In this document: positions 9,957 through 20,080 of the stretch, piece after piece | How positions within the stretch are numbered: the first letter of the stretch is position 1 | How the letters are laid out: every line of letters begins with the position of its first letter | Origin: an uncultured Alphaproteobacteria bacterium | GTDB taxonomy: Bacteria; Pseudomonadota; Alphaproteobacteria; Rs-D84 | Length of the DNA: 64,000 bases | Assembly (NCBI GenBank): GCA_905234185.1 | Contig: CAJOGC010000001.1 | Coordinates: 95,765 to 159,764 of the forward strand | Direction of reading: 5' to 3' | Notes under the pieces: generated by a model | The model's input: only the letters and a program-made list of their open reading frames with translations | What the model was told of the DNA's origin: nothing | The model's database searches: none | Position numbers and translations under genes: made by a program

Positions 9957-10637
9957 ATGAAACGTTCAATTATGTTTTGGGTATATTTTGTTATTGCCAT
10001 TATTTTGGGCATCTATTTTACGACCAGAATTGTTATGATTGGTTTGGGACACGGTAAACTGACAACAATTCATAATATTTCTATTACTGCTGATTCATCT
10101 ACCGACGATTTGTCGATGGTAAAATCCATGGCGACGGCGGGGCTTGGGGCGCCTACGGGATCACTGGACCTGGAAATATTAAACAATAGAATTATGTCGG
10201 TCCCAATTGTACGCAATGCAGCGACCCGACGGTTGCCGAACGGAACATTACGGGTGCGCGTCGAATTGCATCGGGCGGTTGCCCAATGGACTGATGGGAT
10301 TGCGTTTTATCCGCTATCTGCGGACGGCACAACCGTTGAAACCCCGAACGCCACGCGGGATACGGATGCGATTGTTTTTCGTGGAACATTGCCAAATGAC
10401 ATATCTGATATTACCAAGGCAACCCAACCATTGGCCCAGATAATAGATTATCTTGAATGGATAGAAAACCGCCGATGGAACATCGTCACAAATGATGACA
10501 TTACCATCATGTTGCCTGAATCAGATCCATTGGCATCGGTTCGAGAACTTATATCATTAAACGAGACCCAGAATATTCTCGGGCGGGATATAAAAATAAT
10601 AGACATGCGCGACCCGTCACGCATATTGGTACGATAA
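9957..10637 (+). CDS. ftsQ: Cell division protein FtsQ-like (POTRA)
   Basis: N-terminal TM, POTRA-like VRNAATRRLPNGTLRVRVELHRAVAQW; directly upstream of FtsA. Confidence 0.7.
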   Translation: MKRSIMFWVYFVIAIILGIYFTTRIVMIGLGHGKLTTIHNISITADSSTDDLSMVKSMATAGLGAPTGSLDLEILNNRIMSVPIVRNAATRRLPNGTLRVRVELHRAVAQWTDGIAFYPLSADGTTVETPNATRDTDAIVFRGTLPNDISDITKATQPLAQIIDYLEWIENRRWNIVTNDDITIMLPESDPLASVRELISLNETQNILGRDIKIIDMRDPSRILVR

Positions 10638-10638
10638 A

Positions 10639-12408
10639 ATGAATCTGACTGATTCTGCTTTTTTATGTTTGGACATTGGATCATCGGCTGTTCACGGTAT
10701 TGCACATCGTGTGCGTGGTGCGCGCATTGCAAAATCTGCAATGTTCACGGCCGAATCTTTTGATACAACCGCCGCAATCAAGGCGGTCCTTGATGAACTT
10801 GAATCGCAAATCGGACGCCATTTTGACGATGCATACATTACCGGAAATTTTGGACAATCGTCTTACGATTTGACTATTAAAAATCTTGTTTGGTCGAACG
10901 AACACCGCATATCTGGTACCGATGTCCGATCCCAGATTTCACAAATAACACCACCGGACGGATATTTACCATTACATATCGTGCCACTGCGATATGACAC
11001 AACAACGGTTCACAATTTACGAACACCGATTGGCCGTGTTGATACACAATTAGTATCTGCATTTGGTGCAATATTTTATCCGGTTTCCAATATTAATGAA
11101 ATCAATACATTTATGCGTCATGCTCACATGCAGACGAACGGTTTTTACGATCCACAATTTGTCCAGAACGCCGCGTTTCGCAAACCCAAAGACATTGTGA
11201 TGTTTATAGATTTTGGTGCGGAATTTACATCTGCATCTATTTGGACGGATCGTGGTCCAATGTGGCATTATAAATTGCACATTGGTGGCACAAATATATC
11301 ACAACAAATTGCAACCGATTTTGATATTAGTTTTGCCGAAGCGGATCGAATAAAACGCGCGGTATTTACAATGTTGCCCGGTCCAACTGATCGATTTACA
11401 CCGGCGGATGTCGCGTATGATTTTTCCCGTGCCGATGTTAACGATATCATCATAAAATACATGACCGATATCATTAATGACATTCGTAATAACGCGGCTG
11501 AATCCATTGATAAATATAAACCACGTCACATTATTATTACCGGTGGCGCATCGGACGCCAACAATGTCACCGATTTTGTATCAAATGCATTTGGTCTGGA
11601 ATGTGAAAGTTTTCATGACGACGCATCTGTTCGCGCATTGGGCGAATTTATATGGAATACAACCGCACCAGAGCGGGCCAAGATTATCGCAAAACAAGAT
11701 AAGTGGAATGCACGCACAGAACGTATATTGAAAATATTTCATCGTAAACCAAAACCACGGCGCACATTTGTCCCGATTATGCCAAGCACACTTTGTTTCA
11801 ACATGAACGATCCAACCACATACACAACATTCGATGCGGCGGGAATAAGTATGATTCATGTCGATATAATGGACGGTTTATATGTGAATCGGATTGCGGG
11901 TGGATTGGAACAAATTCGCAACATACGCGCCAAAACGACGGCACACCTGCATGTTCATTTGATGACGGAAAGTCCGTCCGTATGGGCAATGGACGCAATT
12001 GCGGCGGGCGCGGACACGGTGATTGTTTCAACAAACACATCGGGGGTTAAAAACGCAATTCGCGCAATCAAGGCATCTGGCCGTCGCGCCGGAATCGCAT
12101 TGAACCCAGATACACCACCGGAAATATTGAAACCAGTTATTCGTGATTTAGACGAAGTAATGGTAATGGCGGTCACACCCGGTGCCGCTGGCCAAGATTT
12201 TTCCCCGGCATGCCTGCACAAGATTTCACTGCTGGCCGCAACGCGTAAAAAATATGGTCTGAACTTCAAGATTTCTGTGGACGGTGGCATAAATGATAAA
12301 ACCGCCCCACTCTGTTGGAATGCCGGCGCGGACTATCTGGTTTCTGGTTCATACTTGGCACACGCATCGGACTTTCCAGTCGCGGTACAAAGTCTATTGA
12401 AAAAATAA
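10639..12408 (+). CDS. FtsA - ribulose-phosphate 3-epimerase fusion protein
   Basis: N-term FtsA/actin-like ATPase (CLDIGSSAVHGI; MFIDFGAEFTSASIW; IIITGGAS); C-term RPE TIM barrel (IMPSTL; IHVDIMDGLYV; HLHVHLM; VTPGAAGQDF; ISVDGGI; VSGSYL); one uninterrupted 589-codon frame. Confidence 0.85.
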   Translation: MNLTDSAFLCLDIGSSAVHGIAHRVRGARIAKSAMFTAESFDTTAAIKAVLDELESQIGRHFDDAYITGNFGQSSYDLTIKNLVWSNEHRISGTDVRSQISQITPPDGYLPLHIVPLRYDTTTVHNLRTPIGRVDTQLVSAFGAIFYPVSNINEINTFMRHAHMQTNGFYDPQFVQNAAFRKPKDIVMFIDFGAEFTSASIWTDRGPMWHYKLHIGGTNISQQIATDFDISFAEADRIKRAVFTMLPGPTDRFTPADVAYDFSRADVNDIIIKYMTDIINDIRNNAAESIDKYKPRHIIITGGASDANNVTDFVSNAFGLECESFHDDASVRALGEFIWNTTAPERAKIIAKQDKWNARTERILKIFHRKPKPRRTFVPIMPSTLCFNMNDPTTYTTFDAAGISMIHVDIMDGLYVNRIAGGLEQIRNIRAKTTAHLHVHLMTESPSVWAMDAIAAGADTVIVSTNTSGVKNAIRAIKASGRRAGIALNPDTPPEILKPVIRDLDEVMVMAVTPGAAGQDFSPACLHKISLLAATRKKYGLNFKISVDGGINDKTAPLCWNAGADYLVSGSYLAHASDFPVAVQSLLKK

Positions 12409-12410
12409 AA

Positions 12411-12457
12411 TCCCCTTCGCTGGCGAAGGGGTGTCACGACAGTGACGGGGTAGTGGT
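12411..12457 (+). repeat. Two-hairpin palindromic repeat, copy A
   Basis: TCCCCTTCGCTGGCGAAGGGGTGTCACGACAGTGACGGGGTAGTGGT. Confidence 0.85.
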
Positions 12458-12799
12458 AATAAAACCACCAATATATTCCAACACAACAGACATATTATTT
12501 TTTACATCACTATCAGAAAAATGTATAACCTGTAACCCCAATGACTTCAAATATTCGTCACGTTTCAAATCATATTCTAATTTATTATCGTGTGAACCAC
12601 CGTCTATTTCTATGACCAAATTTATTTGCGGGCAATAAAAATCCACAATGTAATTTCCAATAATTTTTTGTCGGTCAAAATCCAAATTAAAAAATTGACG
12701 GTTTTTTACTTGGTTCCATAATAACACTTCTGATAACGTGGAGTTTTTTCTTAATTCGCGCGCCAATGGTCGTAAAGATTCATTTTGTGGTAATTTCAT
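12434..12799 (-). CDS. DUF559 (VSR-like, PD-(D/E)XK) endonuclease-domain protein
   Basis: LRKNSTLSEVLLWNQVKNRQF...DFYCPQINLVIEIDGGSHDNKLEYDLKRDEYLKSLGLQVIHF. Confidence 0.85.
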   Translation of the reverse strand: MKLPQNESLRPLARELRKNSTLSEVLLWNQVKNRQFFNLDFDRQKIIGNYIVDFYCPQINLVIEIDGGSHDNKLEYDLKRDEYLKSLGLQVIHFSDSDVKNNMSVVLEYIGGFITTTPSLS

Positions 12800-12804
12800 T
12801 TTAA

Positions 12805-12851
12805 ACCACTACCCCGGCGTATTCACGCCACCCCTTCGCCAGCGAAGGGGA
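12805..12851 (-). repeat. Two-hairpin palindromic repeat, copy B (inverted relative to A)
   Basis: Minus: TCCCCTTCGCTGGCGAAGGGGTGGCGTGAATACGCCGGGGTAGTGGT. Confidence 0.85.
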
Positions 12852-13239
12852 TTTTTATTTTTCGCCCAGAACCGTGTTCTGTTATATATAAATGAATCGT
12901 ATTTTCTGGCAACATATCGGTGGCAACATCTGGCCATTCGATTAATGTAATATCATTCGCAATCGCATATGGCAAACCAATTTCCACCAATTCGGCCGCA
13001 TCGTTTATTCGGTATAAATCAAAGTGTGAAATGCCATCATAAGATTGCACGATTGTAAATGTCGGACTTGGGACAACCGTATCCGCACCACGCAGCGTCT
13101 GAATTATTGTGCGCGCGATCTCAGATTTCCCCATCCCCAGATCACCATGCAATGCCACACAAACCGGCGCACGCAGCGTTTTTGCAAATTCGCGTGCAAA
13201 CGCTCGCGTTTCATCAATGTTGTTTAATATGTATTCCAT
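12823..13239 (-). CDS. tsaE: tRNA threonylcarbamoyladenosine biosynthesis ATPase TsaE
   Basis: LHGDLGMGKSEIARTIIQTL, SPTFTIVQSY, HFDLYRI, LIEWPD; start at internal MEYILNN. Confidence 0.9.
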   Translation of the reverse strand: MEYILNNIDETRAFAREFAKTLRAPVCVALHGDLGMGKSEIARTIIQTLRGADTVVPSPTFTIVQSYDGISHFDLYRINDAAELVEIGLPYAIANDITLIEWPDVATDMLPENTIHLYITEHGSGRKIKIPFAGEGVA

Positions 13240-13243
13240 AGCC

Positions 13244-15235
13244 CTACTCCAATAATAACAAATCGTCTTCCAGTTTGTGTATAGTATCGCGCAATTCGGC
13301 GGCCTGTTCAAACTCTAAATCTTCGGCGGCTTGACGCATCTTTTTTGTTAACTTCTTTATTTCGGCTCGCAAACTTTCCGCGTCCATAACACCACCGGTT
13401 TTTGTGTACACAAATTGACGCGCTTTATCGGTCTTTTCTGCTATATCGGCAACTTCGTCAAACACCGCCTTGGTAATAGTTTGCGGTATAATACCGTGTT
13501 CGGTGTTGTATGCCATTTGCTTTTCACGACGACGCGCGGTCTCGTCAAGCGCCGCACGCATAGAATCCGTTATTGTGTCGCCATACAAAATCACACGACC
13601 GTTAGCATTACGCGCCGCACGACCAATTGTCTGAATCAGCGAACGCGTAGAACGCAGAAATCCTTCTTTATCCGCATCCATTATCGCAACCAATTCGCAT
13701 TCGGGCACATCCAGCCCTTCGCGCAACAAATTAATTCCAACCAACACATCGTATTTACCCATACGCAAATCACGCAATAATTCGATGCGCTCAAGTGTAT
13801 CAATATCACTGTGCATATATCGCGCGCGAACACCATTTTCACATAAATAGTCGGTTAACTGTTCCGCCATTTTTTTTGTTAATGTCGTCACCAGCGCACG
13901 TCCAGATATACCCTTTAATGTATCCAGCAAATCATCAACCTGGTGTGTTGTCGGGCGAACTTCGCACATTGGGTCAAGCAGCCCCGTTGGACGAATAACC
14001 TGCTCCGAAACAATTCCACCGGATTGTTCCAGTTCCCATTCCGCCGGTGTCGCCGATACAAAAATCGTTTGCGGACGCAACCCGTCCCATTCTTCAAAAG
14101 TTAAAGGCCGATTGTCAACACATGCGGGCAGTCGGAAACCATATTGCGACAATGTTTCTTTACGTGCCCGATCACCGCGCGACATTGCGCCAATTTGCGG
14201 AACAGTCACATGAGATTCATCAATAAATAATACTGCGTCACTTGGTAAATATTCAAACAATGTTGGCGGCGGCATTCCCGGTTCGCGTCCCGTTAAGTAT
14301 CGTGAATAATTTTCAATTCCGCGACATGTTCCGGTTGATTCCATCATTTCGATATCGAAATTCACGCGTTCACGCAGACGCTGTTCTTCGATATATTTCA
14401 TATTATCATGAAAATATTTCAACCGTTCATCCAGGTCTTTTTTTATTTCACCAATCGCCTGGACTATACTTGGCATCGGCGTTGCATAGTGTGTATTCGG
14501 ATATATTACAATTCGGTCAAGTTTGTTTATTTTTGCACCAGTTAATGTATCGAATTCCCAAATCTCGTCAATTTCATCACCAAAGAAAGACAATTTCCAC
14601 CCACGGTCCATCGAATGCGACGGAAATATATCAAGCGTGTCACCACGCACACGAAAAGTTCCACGATCGAACGCCATATCATTTCGTTTATACTGGATGT
14701 CAACCAACGCATGCATAACATCCGACACGCCAATCTTATCACCCGTGTGCAACGAAACCTTCATTCCGGAATATTCTTCTGGTGATCCCATACCATATAT
14801 TGACGACACCGACGACACGACAATAACATCTCGTTCTTCCAGCATGGCGCGCGTTGCACTGTGACGCATACGATCCAACTGGTCGTTTATAGATGCATCT
14901 TTATCGATATATGTATCGGTCGTTGGCAAATATGCTTCGGGTTGATAATAATCGTAGTACGACACAAAATATTCCACATGATTGTGCGGAAAAAACGATT
15001 TCATTTCGGTATAAAGTTGCGCCGCCAAAATCTTATTCGGCGCCATAATTAACGCCGGTCGCCCCAGTTCTGCAATTACATTTGCCATTGTAAAAGTTTT
15101 CCCGGAACCCGTCACCCCAAGCAAAACCTGGGACCGGCGACCAGAATGCACCCCCGCAACTAATTCAGAAATTGCGGTCGGCTGATCACCCATTGGAGCA
15201 TATGAACTTTCAAGATTAAATACTTTTTTTGCCAT
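13244..15235 (-). CDS. uvrB: Excinuclease ABC subunit B
   Basis: [46 protein letters not shown]; start [10 protein letters not shown]. Confidence 0.97.
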   Translation of the reverse strand: MAKKVFNLESSYAPMGDQPTAISELVAGVHSGRRSQVLLGVTGSGKTFTMANVIAELGRPALIMAPNKILAAQLYTEMKSFFPHNHVEYFVSYYDYYQPEAYLPTTDTYIDKDASINDQLDRMRHSATRAMLEERDVIVVSSVSSIYGMGSPEEYSGMKVSLHTGDKIGVSDVMHALVDIQYKRNDMAFDRGTFRVRGDTLDIFPSHSMDRGWKLSFFGDEIDEIWEFDTLTGAKINKLDRIVIYPNTHYATPMPSIVQAIGEIKKDLDERLKYFHDNMKYIEEQRLRERVNFDIEMMESTGTCRGIENYSRYLTGREPGMPPPTLFEYLPSDAVLFIDESHVTVPQIGAMSRGDRARKETLSQYGFRLPACVDNRPLTFEEWDGLRPQTIFVSATPAEWELEQSGGIVSEQVIRPTGLLDPMCEVRPTTHQVDDLLDTLKGISGRALVTTLTKKMAEQLTDYLCENGVRARYMHSDIDTLERIELLRDLRMGKYDVLVGINLLREGLDVPECELVAIMDADKEGFLRSTRSLIQTIGRAARNANGRVILYGDTITDSMRAALDETARRREKQMAYNTEHGIIPQTITKAVFDEVADIAEKTDKARQFVYTKTGGVMDAESLRAEIKKLTKKMRQAAEDLEFEQAAELRDTIHKLEDDLLLLE

Positions 15236-15303
15236 TTTTTTATTCACAAACAACAATATAATCTATTATAATCAAAAAACAAGGGAAAGAGAGAATACCA
15301 TCC

Positions 15304-17778
15304 ATGGCATTAAAGCCCAGATATAAGCGCAGAATCGCATGGACACTTATTGGTGCCGTGGTGGCCGCATTTATTGCATTGGTTTTTGTGCCACCGACAA
15401 TTACATTAAATTTTATGAAGCCAGAATTAGCCGGGGCCGTATATGACCAAACCGGCATCACAGCAGAGTTTAATGGTGATGTTAATTTCAGCATGTTGGG
15501 ACACACAACGATTGTCGCACGCGACATAGTCGTACCATTTGGCACAATTCATTCGGCGATGTTTACCGTCCCATGGTTAAGTGTTTTCAATCCTGCGGAC
15601 GCTAAATTAAAGGGCCCGATTTCACTATATGGTGCTAATTTTGTCGTACAAAATCTTGATGCTATTAATTTCAGAACGAAAATCATATTTTATAATTCTG
15701 TTGTTCGTTTTCATAATCATGACTATGACATTATTCGTGGCGAATTGGACAACGGTCGTTTTACTGGGACCGTACGCACTAACCAGCATAAATATGATGT
15801 CACATATGAAAATGATGACTTTATTATTCGAAACCAAAACAACCAACTTGAAATTATTGGTAAATTATATGCCGACGGTTCCGCACGTGGCCAAATGTCT
15901 ATTATCACAAACGATGTAAACAAATGGTTTGAATTTCCGGAACCAAAAATCAATGAAACCGTCGATTTGACCATGAACTTTGAATGGGATGGCAATATCG
16001 GATTTAATTTTACAGATATAACTGCCAATAATTTATCGGGAAACATACGACTTTATCCAGACGGACGACGCGATATAAATTTAGTCGCAAACGACATGGA
16101 TTTTGATTTTTCGTTTTTAACCGAACCGAATAAGGTGTTGCGCGGAAGCAACCTTAAACTAGATTTCTATGGTAATATTCGTTTTCTGGACAAAACATTC
16201 AAACATGTAAAGATTGATGCTATTGGCACCGATGAAAAACTACAAATAGGTACAATAATTGCAGATGATATTGTGTTTAACGGTGGCACGATTGATACGA
16301 ACGGCGCACACGACATTATGATAACAATGCCACTGCATGGCAAAAATACAATATGTTTATTCAGCGGAACCCCAAACGCTTGGAAATGCAGTGAATACAC
16401 ACACGGCAATATATCTGGTACATTGCATGTTAATGGTGACAAATTCGATATTATCGTTAATGCCCCAATAAAAATGCCTGACATAACAACTGTTCGTAAA
16501 AATGCCCTGCGTTATGGAACACATGGTGTTGTTAAATTTTCATTCGAAGACGCCGCGGGTACATTAACAATTGATGGCGACAAAATGCGTCCAGAATTTA
16601 CATTTGCAAAAAATAAAAACTTGGATTGGCTTGGTGCAAAATTACCGTTTTTGCCGGAATCTATGGCGAATGCAATTGGTGATTTTGAATGGGAATCTGG
16701 TGCTGTGGTGTTCAAGCCACATGATGGCACATGGCAAATGGCGACACAAAACGATTTCTTTTACATTTATGGAAATAATTTCAAAGTGTGGTTTCCGAAT
16801 ATAGATTTACAATCATTGCGTGACCATATTTATACGATATCCGGCGAATATAAAAATGGTGTAATATCAGATTTGACAATTAATATTGCGAACCATGTAT
16901 TTACTGGATCTGTGGTTAATGATTTAATTACATTGAAAACAGATGTATTAAATATTGATTCTTTTTTGTCGGGCGATTATTGGAACAAATTCGAAGAAAT
17001 GTCTTTTTTGACTATGCATCCGATAATGTTGCCATTTGATGTTCACGCGAAAATATCACTTACGGCGAATAAATTGATACTTAATGGTGACGAGTATAAT
17101 AATTTTGTATATTCATTAAAACCAAATTCCCAGGTGTTTTCTATATCGGACGATTACCGTGGAAACATACTTGCCACAATAGAACATGACGGTAATTCAT
17201 ACGATATTTCATTACAACTTAACCGTTTCGCAACACATGGCAAGATATTAAATGAACAAATGCCACTTAATGTTGCCGACGCATATGTGACCGGTGAAAT
17301 AGAAATGAAAACCCACGGCATGATCGCAAATGATTTGGAATACAACTTAAATGGAAAACTGGATTTAACATTCGACCAAGGTTATGTATTTGGCCTGGGC
17401 ATAGACGACTTCTTTGCATCTGCAAATTCCATTCATATTCTTAATGCCGAAGTGGCACTGTCAACGGCATTAAACGACGGGCAAACAAGGTTGAAATCGC
17501 TGCACATAATCGGTAAATATGATAACGGTAATTTTACAACGACCGAACCATTTACACTGTCTATGCCCCATGCGGATGCAACCGGTGCTTTACAGATAAA
17601 CGACGGAATAATGTCATCGCAACTTTATATTGTTTTGCGCGGAACGGCACCTGAACCGGCACCAATTGATGTGGAAATAACACCGTCCGGCGAACGTTTA
17701 TTTTCATTATCGGAAATCATGCAAACATTTGACCCGGCATACATGCGCGAATTTGTGAAAACACATGACAGATTTTGA
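15304..17778 (+). CDS. AsmA-like large envelope protein
   Basis: N-terminal TM then repetitive beta-rich sequence; 824 aa. Confidence 0.55.
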   Translation: MALKPRYKRRIAWTLIGAVVAAFIALVFVPPTITLNFMKPELAGAVYDQTGITAEFNGDVNFSMLGHTTIVARDIVVPFGTIHSAMFTVPWLSVFNPADAKLKGPISLYGANFVVQNLDAINFRTKIIFYNSVVRFHNHDYDIIRGELDNGRFTGTVRTNQHKYDVTYENDDFIIRNQNNQLEIIGKLYADGSARGQMSIITNDVNKWFEFPEPKINETVDLTMNFEWDGNIGFNFTDITANNLSGNIRLYPDGRRDINLVANDMDFDFSFLTEPNKVLRGSNLKLDFYGNIRFLDKTFKHVKIDAIGTDEKLQIGTIIADDIVFNGGTIDTNGAHDIMITMPLHGKNTICLFSGTPNAWKCSEYTHGNISGTLHVNGDKFDIIVNAPIKMPDITTVRKNALRYGTHGVVKFSFEDAAGTLTIDGDKMRPEFTFAKNKNLDWLGAKLPFLPESMANAIGDFEWESGAVVFKPHDGTWQMATQNDFFYIYGNNFKVWFPNIDLQSLRDHIYTISGEYKNGVISDLTINIANHVFTGSVVNDLITLKTDVLNIDSFLSGDYWNKFEEMSFLTMHPIMLPFDVHAKISLTANKLILNGDEYNNFVYSLKPNSQVFSISDDYRGNILATIEHDGNSYDISLQLNRFATHGKILNEQMPLNVADAYVTGEIEMKTHGMIANDLEYNLNGKLDLTFDQGYVFGLGIDDFFASANSIHILNAEVALSTALNDGQTRLKSLHIIGKYDNGNFTTTEPFTLSMPHADATGALQINDGIMSSQLYIVLRGTAPEPAPIDVEITPSGERLFSLSEIMQTFDPAYMREFVKTHDRF

Positions 17779-17786
17779 TAAAAAAA

Positions 17787-17810
17787 CACCGGCGTTTGCC
17801 GGTGTTTTTT
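17787..17810. terminator. Intrinsic terminator, CACCGGCGTTTGCCGGTG + T-run
   Basis: Perfect stem flanked by A-run and T-run; sits between convergent genes. Confidence 0.8.
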
Positions 17811-17812
17811 GT

Positions 17813-19585
17813 TTAGTTTTTCGCCCTGATTTTAATGTGAACATCGCGTAATTGTTGTTCGGTCACTTCATTCGGAGACCCCATCAACAAATCTTGGCCG
17901 CGTTGGTTCGCCGGAAATGCAACTGTGTCACGAACACTGTCGCCAAAACCAGTAATTTCCGAAACCAAACGATCAATTCCAAACGCGCACCCACCATGTG
18001 GCGGTGCACCATATTGAAATGCGGTATACAGCGCAGAAAAGTTCTTTTCAACCGCCTCTATTGGATACCCGGCGATATCGAAACACTTCTTCATAATCTC
18101 TGGATTATAATTACGAAGTCCGCCACTACAAATTTCCAACCCATTAAGCACCATATCAAATTGTGCCGCCTTAATTGTGAACGGATCACGCGTTGATAAT
18201 TCTTCTATGGAATCAATAACCGGGTATGAAAATGGGTTGTGTGTAAACTTTGGCGCGCCACCACGATCTTCATCTGGTTCAAAGAACGGGAAATTATCGA
18301 CCCAACAAAAAGCGAAGTCACGCGGATTTACCAATCCCAAATCTGCGCCCAATTTATTGCGCAATTTACCCGCGGCTTTGGCTGCCTTTTCTTCTTCATC
18401 ACAAATAAAGAACAATGACGAATTATCCCCCGCAATTTCACGCAGTTTGGCAATCCGTTCCGCATCCAATTTTTTCGCAACCGGACCTTTGGCCTCTTCA
18501 GCAAAAACGATATAACCCAGGCCGCCCAATTCCAATTCCTTGGTCGCATATTCACCCAACTTATCAAACCAAGAACGTGGCTTGTCCGCGGTATTCGGTG
18601 CCGGAACCGCGCGAACAACGGAACCGTTTTCGACCGCATTCGCAAAGATTCCAAAATCGGACCCGCGGAATATTTCACTGACATCGCTTATCAAAATCGG
18701 GTTGCGCAAATCAGGTTTATCGGAACCATATTTCAACATTGCATCATCAAATGAAATGTGTGGAATTTCCGGATATACATTTGCATCTGGGGCAAACGCA
18801 CGAACCAGATCCGGCATGATTGCTTCGCCGACCGCCTGGACATCGCGTTGATCAACAAACGACATTTCCAAATCCAACTGATAGAATTCCAGCAGCCTAT
18901 CCGATCGTAAATCTTCATCACGAAAACAAGGTGCAATCTGAAAATATCTGTCAAAACCAGAAACTTGTAATAACTGCTTAAACATTTGGGGTGCTTGTGG
19001 CAACGCATAGAACTTACCATGATGCAAACGACTTGGCACCAAGAAGCATCTTGCCCCTTCGGGCGAATCAGCCGTTAAAATCGGCGTTTGGAATTCTGAA
19101 AACCCAAGTTCCCACATTTTGTCGCGCAACCACTTCATCATTTTGTTTCGTATTAAAATGGTTTTGTGCAATTTTTCACGCCGCAAATCCAGAAAACGAT
19201 ATTTATAACGCAATTCTTCACTTATATCATCATCTCCGAAAACCTGGAACGGCAATGGCGCAGATGCGGTTAAAACCCGCCATTCTTTGGCCTGAATTTC
19301 TATTTCACCTGTTGTAATTTTATCATTCACCTGGTCTGCATCGCGTGCAACAACCGTCCCAGTAATCTGAATCACCGATTCTGGGTGAACTTTTTCCAGT
19401 GCTTCATTGCCCCCATCAAAAACAATCTGGGTCACGCCGTAATTGTCGCGCAGATCCACAAACAACAACGACCCATGGTCGCGTTTACGATGCACCCACC
19501 CAGACAAAGTGACGGTTTCGCCCACATTTGCGGCGTTCAGTTCACCACACGTATGCGTTCTGTATTTAGATTTCAAAGATAACAT
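17813..19585 (-). CDS. aspS: Aspartyl-tRNA synthetase
   Basis: MLSLKSKYRTHTCGELNAANVGETVTLSGWVHRKRDHG...; class II aaRS motifs GGCAFGIDR; start moved from the ORF's 19648, whose extra residues come from a repeat. Confidence 0.95.
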   Translation of the reverse strand: MLSLKSKYRTHTCGELNAANVGETVTLSGWVHRKRDHGSLLFVDLRDNYGVTQIVFDGGNEALEKVHPESVIQITGTVVARDADQVNDKITTGEIEIQAKEWRVLTASAPLPFQVFGDDDISEELRYKYRFLDLRREKLHKTILIRNKMMKWLRDKMWELGFSEFQTPILTADSPEGARCFLVPSRLHHGKFYALPQAPQMFKQLLQVSGFDRYFQIAPCFRDEDLRSDRLLEFYQLDLEMSFVDQRDVQAVGEAIMPDLVRAFAPDANVYPEIPHISFDDAMLKYGSDKPDLRNPILISDVSEIFRGSDFGIFANAVENGSVVRAVPAPNTADKPRSWFDKLGEYATKELELGGLGYIVFAEEAKGPVAKKLDAERIAKLREIAGDNSSLFFICDEEEKAAKAAGKLRNKLGADLGLVNPRDFAFCWVDNFPFFEPDEDRGGAPKFTHNPFSYPVIDSIEELSTRDPFTIKAAQFDMVLNGLEICSGGLRNYNPEIMKKCFDIAGYPIEAVEKNFSALYTAFQYGAPPHGGCAFGIDRLVSEITGFGDSVRDTVAFPANQRGQDLLMGSPNEVTEQQLRDVHIKIRAKN

Positions 19586-19603
19586 TTCGGTCCCTTTTGC
19601 TTG

Positions 19604-19629
19604 TCCCACGAAGCCTTGGCAAAGTGGGA
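19604..19629 (-). repeat. Variable-stem/constant-loop hairpin (family F), upstream of aspS
   Basis: Minus: TCCCAC-TTTGCCAAGGCTTC-GTGGGA. Confidence 0.75.
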
Positions 19630-19910
19630 ATTTGGGTACAAAAATCAAAATAGGATTTCGGCACCCATTTTACATACCGCAGGGGCGCAGATTCCTGCGC
19701 GGTGCCACCCCGCATTTATTACTTTTACTGGGATTAAAGGCTCTGTGATTGTCAGACACTTCAACGCCCCGCCCCCGAAAAATTTATGTACTAATTCAAT
19801 GTCACAAATGTATTAGATGCTGTGTATTGTGCAGTTTTTGTGACGGAAGTGTATTTAACATACATAACCGGAAACAAAAACAAACAAACGCAAAGCAGAT
19901 GATGCATTTG

Positions 19911-19984
19911 TGGTGCCCTAAGCAAGAATCGGACTTGCGACTCGTCCTTACCAAGGACGTGTTTTACCACTAGACTATTAGGGC
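19911..19984 (-). tRNA. tRNA-Thr(GGT)
   Basis: GCCCTAATAGTCTAGTGGTAAAACACGTCCTTGGTAAGGACG...CTTAGGGCACCA; anticodon loop TTGGTAA. Confidence 0.9.
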
Positions 19985-20032
19985 AACGCCCGCCTATTAT
20001 AACCACCGATTTTTAAATAATCAAGCGGTTAT

Positions 20033-20080
20033 TCCCCTTTGCTGTGCAAAGGGGTGGACGCGTAGCGGACGGGGTAGTTA
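20033..20080 (+). repeat. Two-hairpin palindromic repeat, solo copy C
   Basis: TCCCCTTTGCTGTGCAAAGGGGTGGACGCGTAGCGGACGGGGTAGTTA; hairpin 1 has a compensatory C/G to T/A change. Confidence 0.8.

Larger units (their letters stand above)
12411..12851. mobile_element. Candidate DUF559-carrying element bounded by inverted two-hairpin repeats (copies A and B)
   Basis: Copy A at the left end, copy B in opposite orientation at the right end, one nuclease gene between. Confidence 0.5.

Noticed and set aside
10639-12408. Assembly or sequencing error joining ftsA and rpe
   Set aside because: Cannot be excluded without reads, but the frame is open for ~1.7 kb with a plausible linker and no leftover start region or stop between domains, so treated as real.
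19586-19648. N-terminal extension of AspS (MIFVPKFPLCQGFVGQAKGTE)
   Set aside because: Encoded by the family F hairpin repeat; homology begins at MLSLKSKYRTHTCG.
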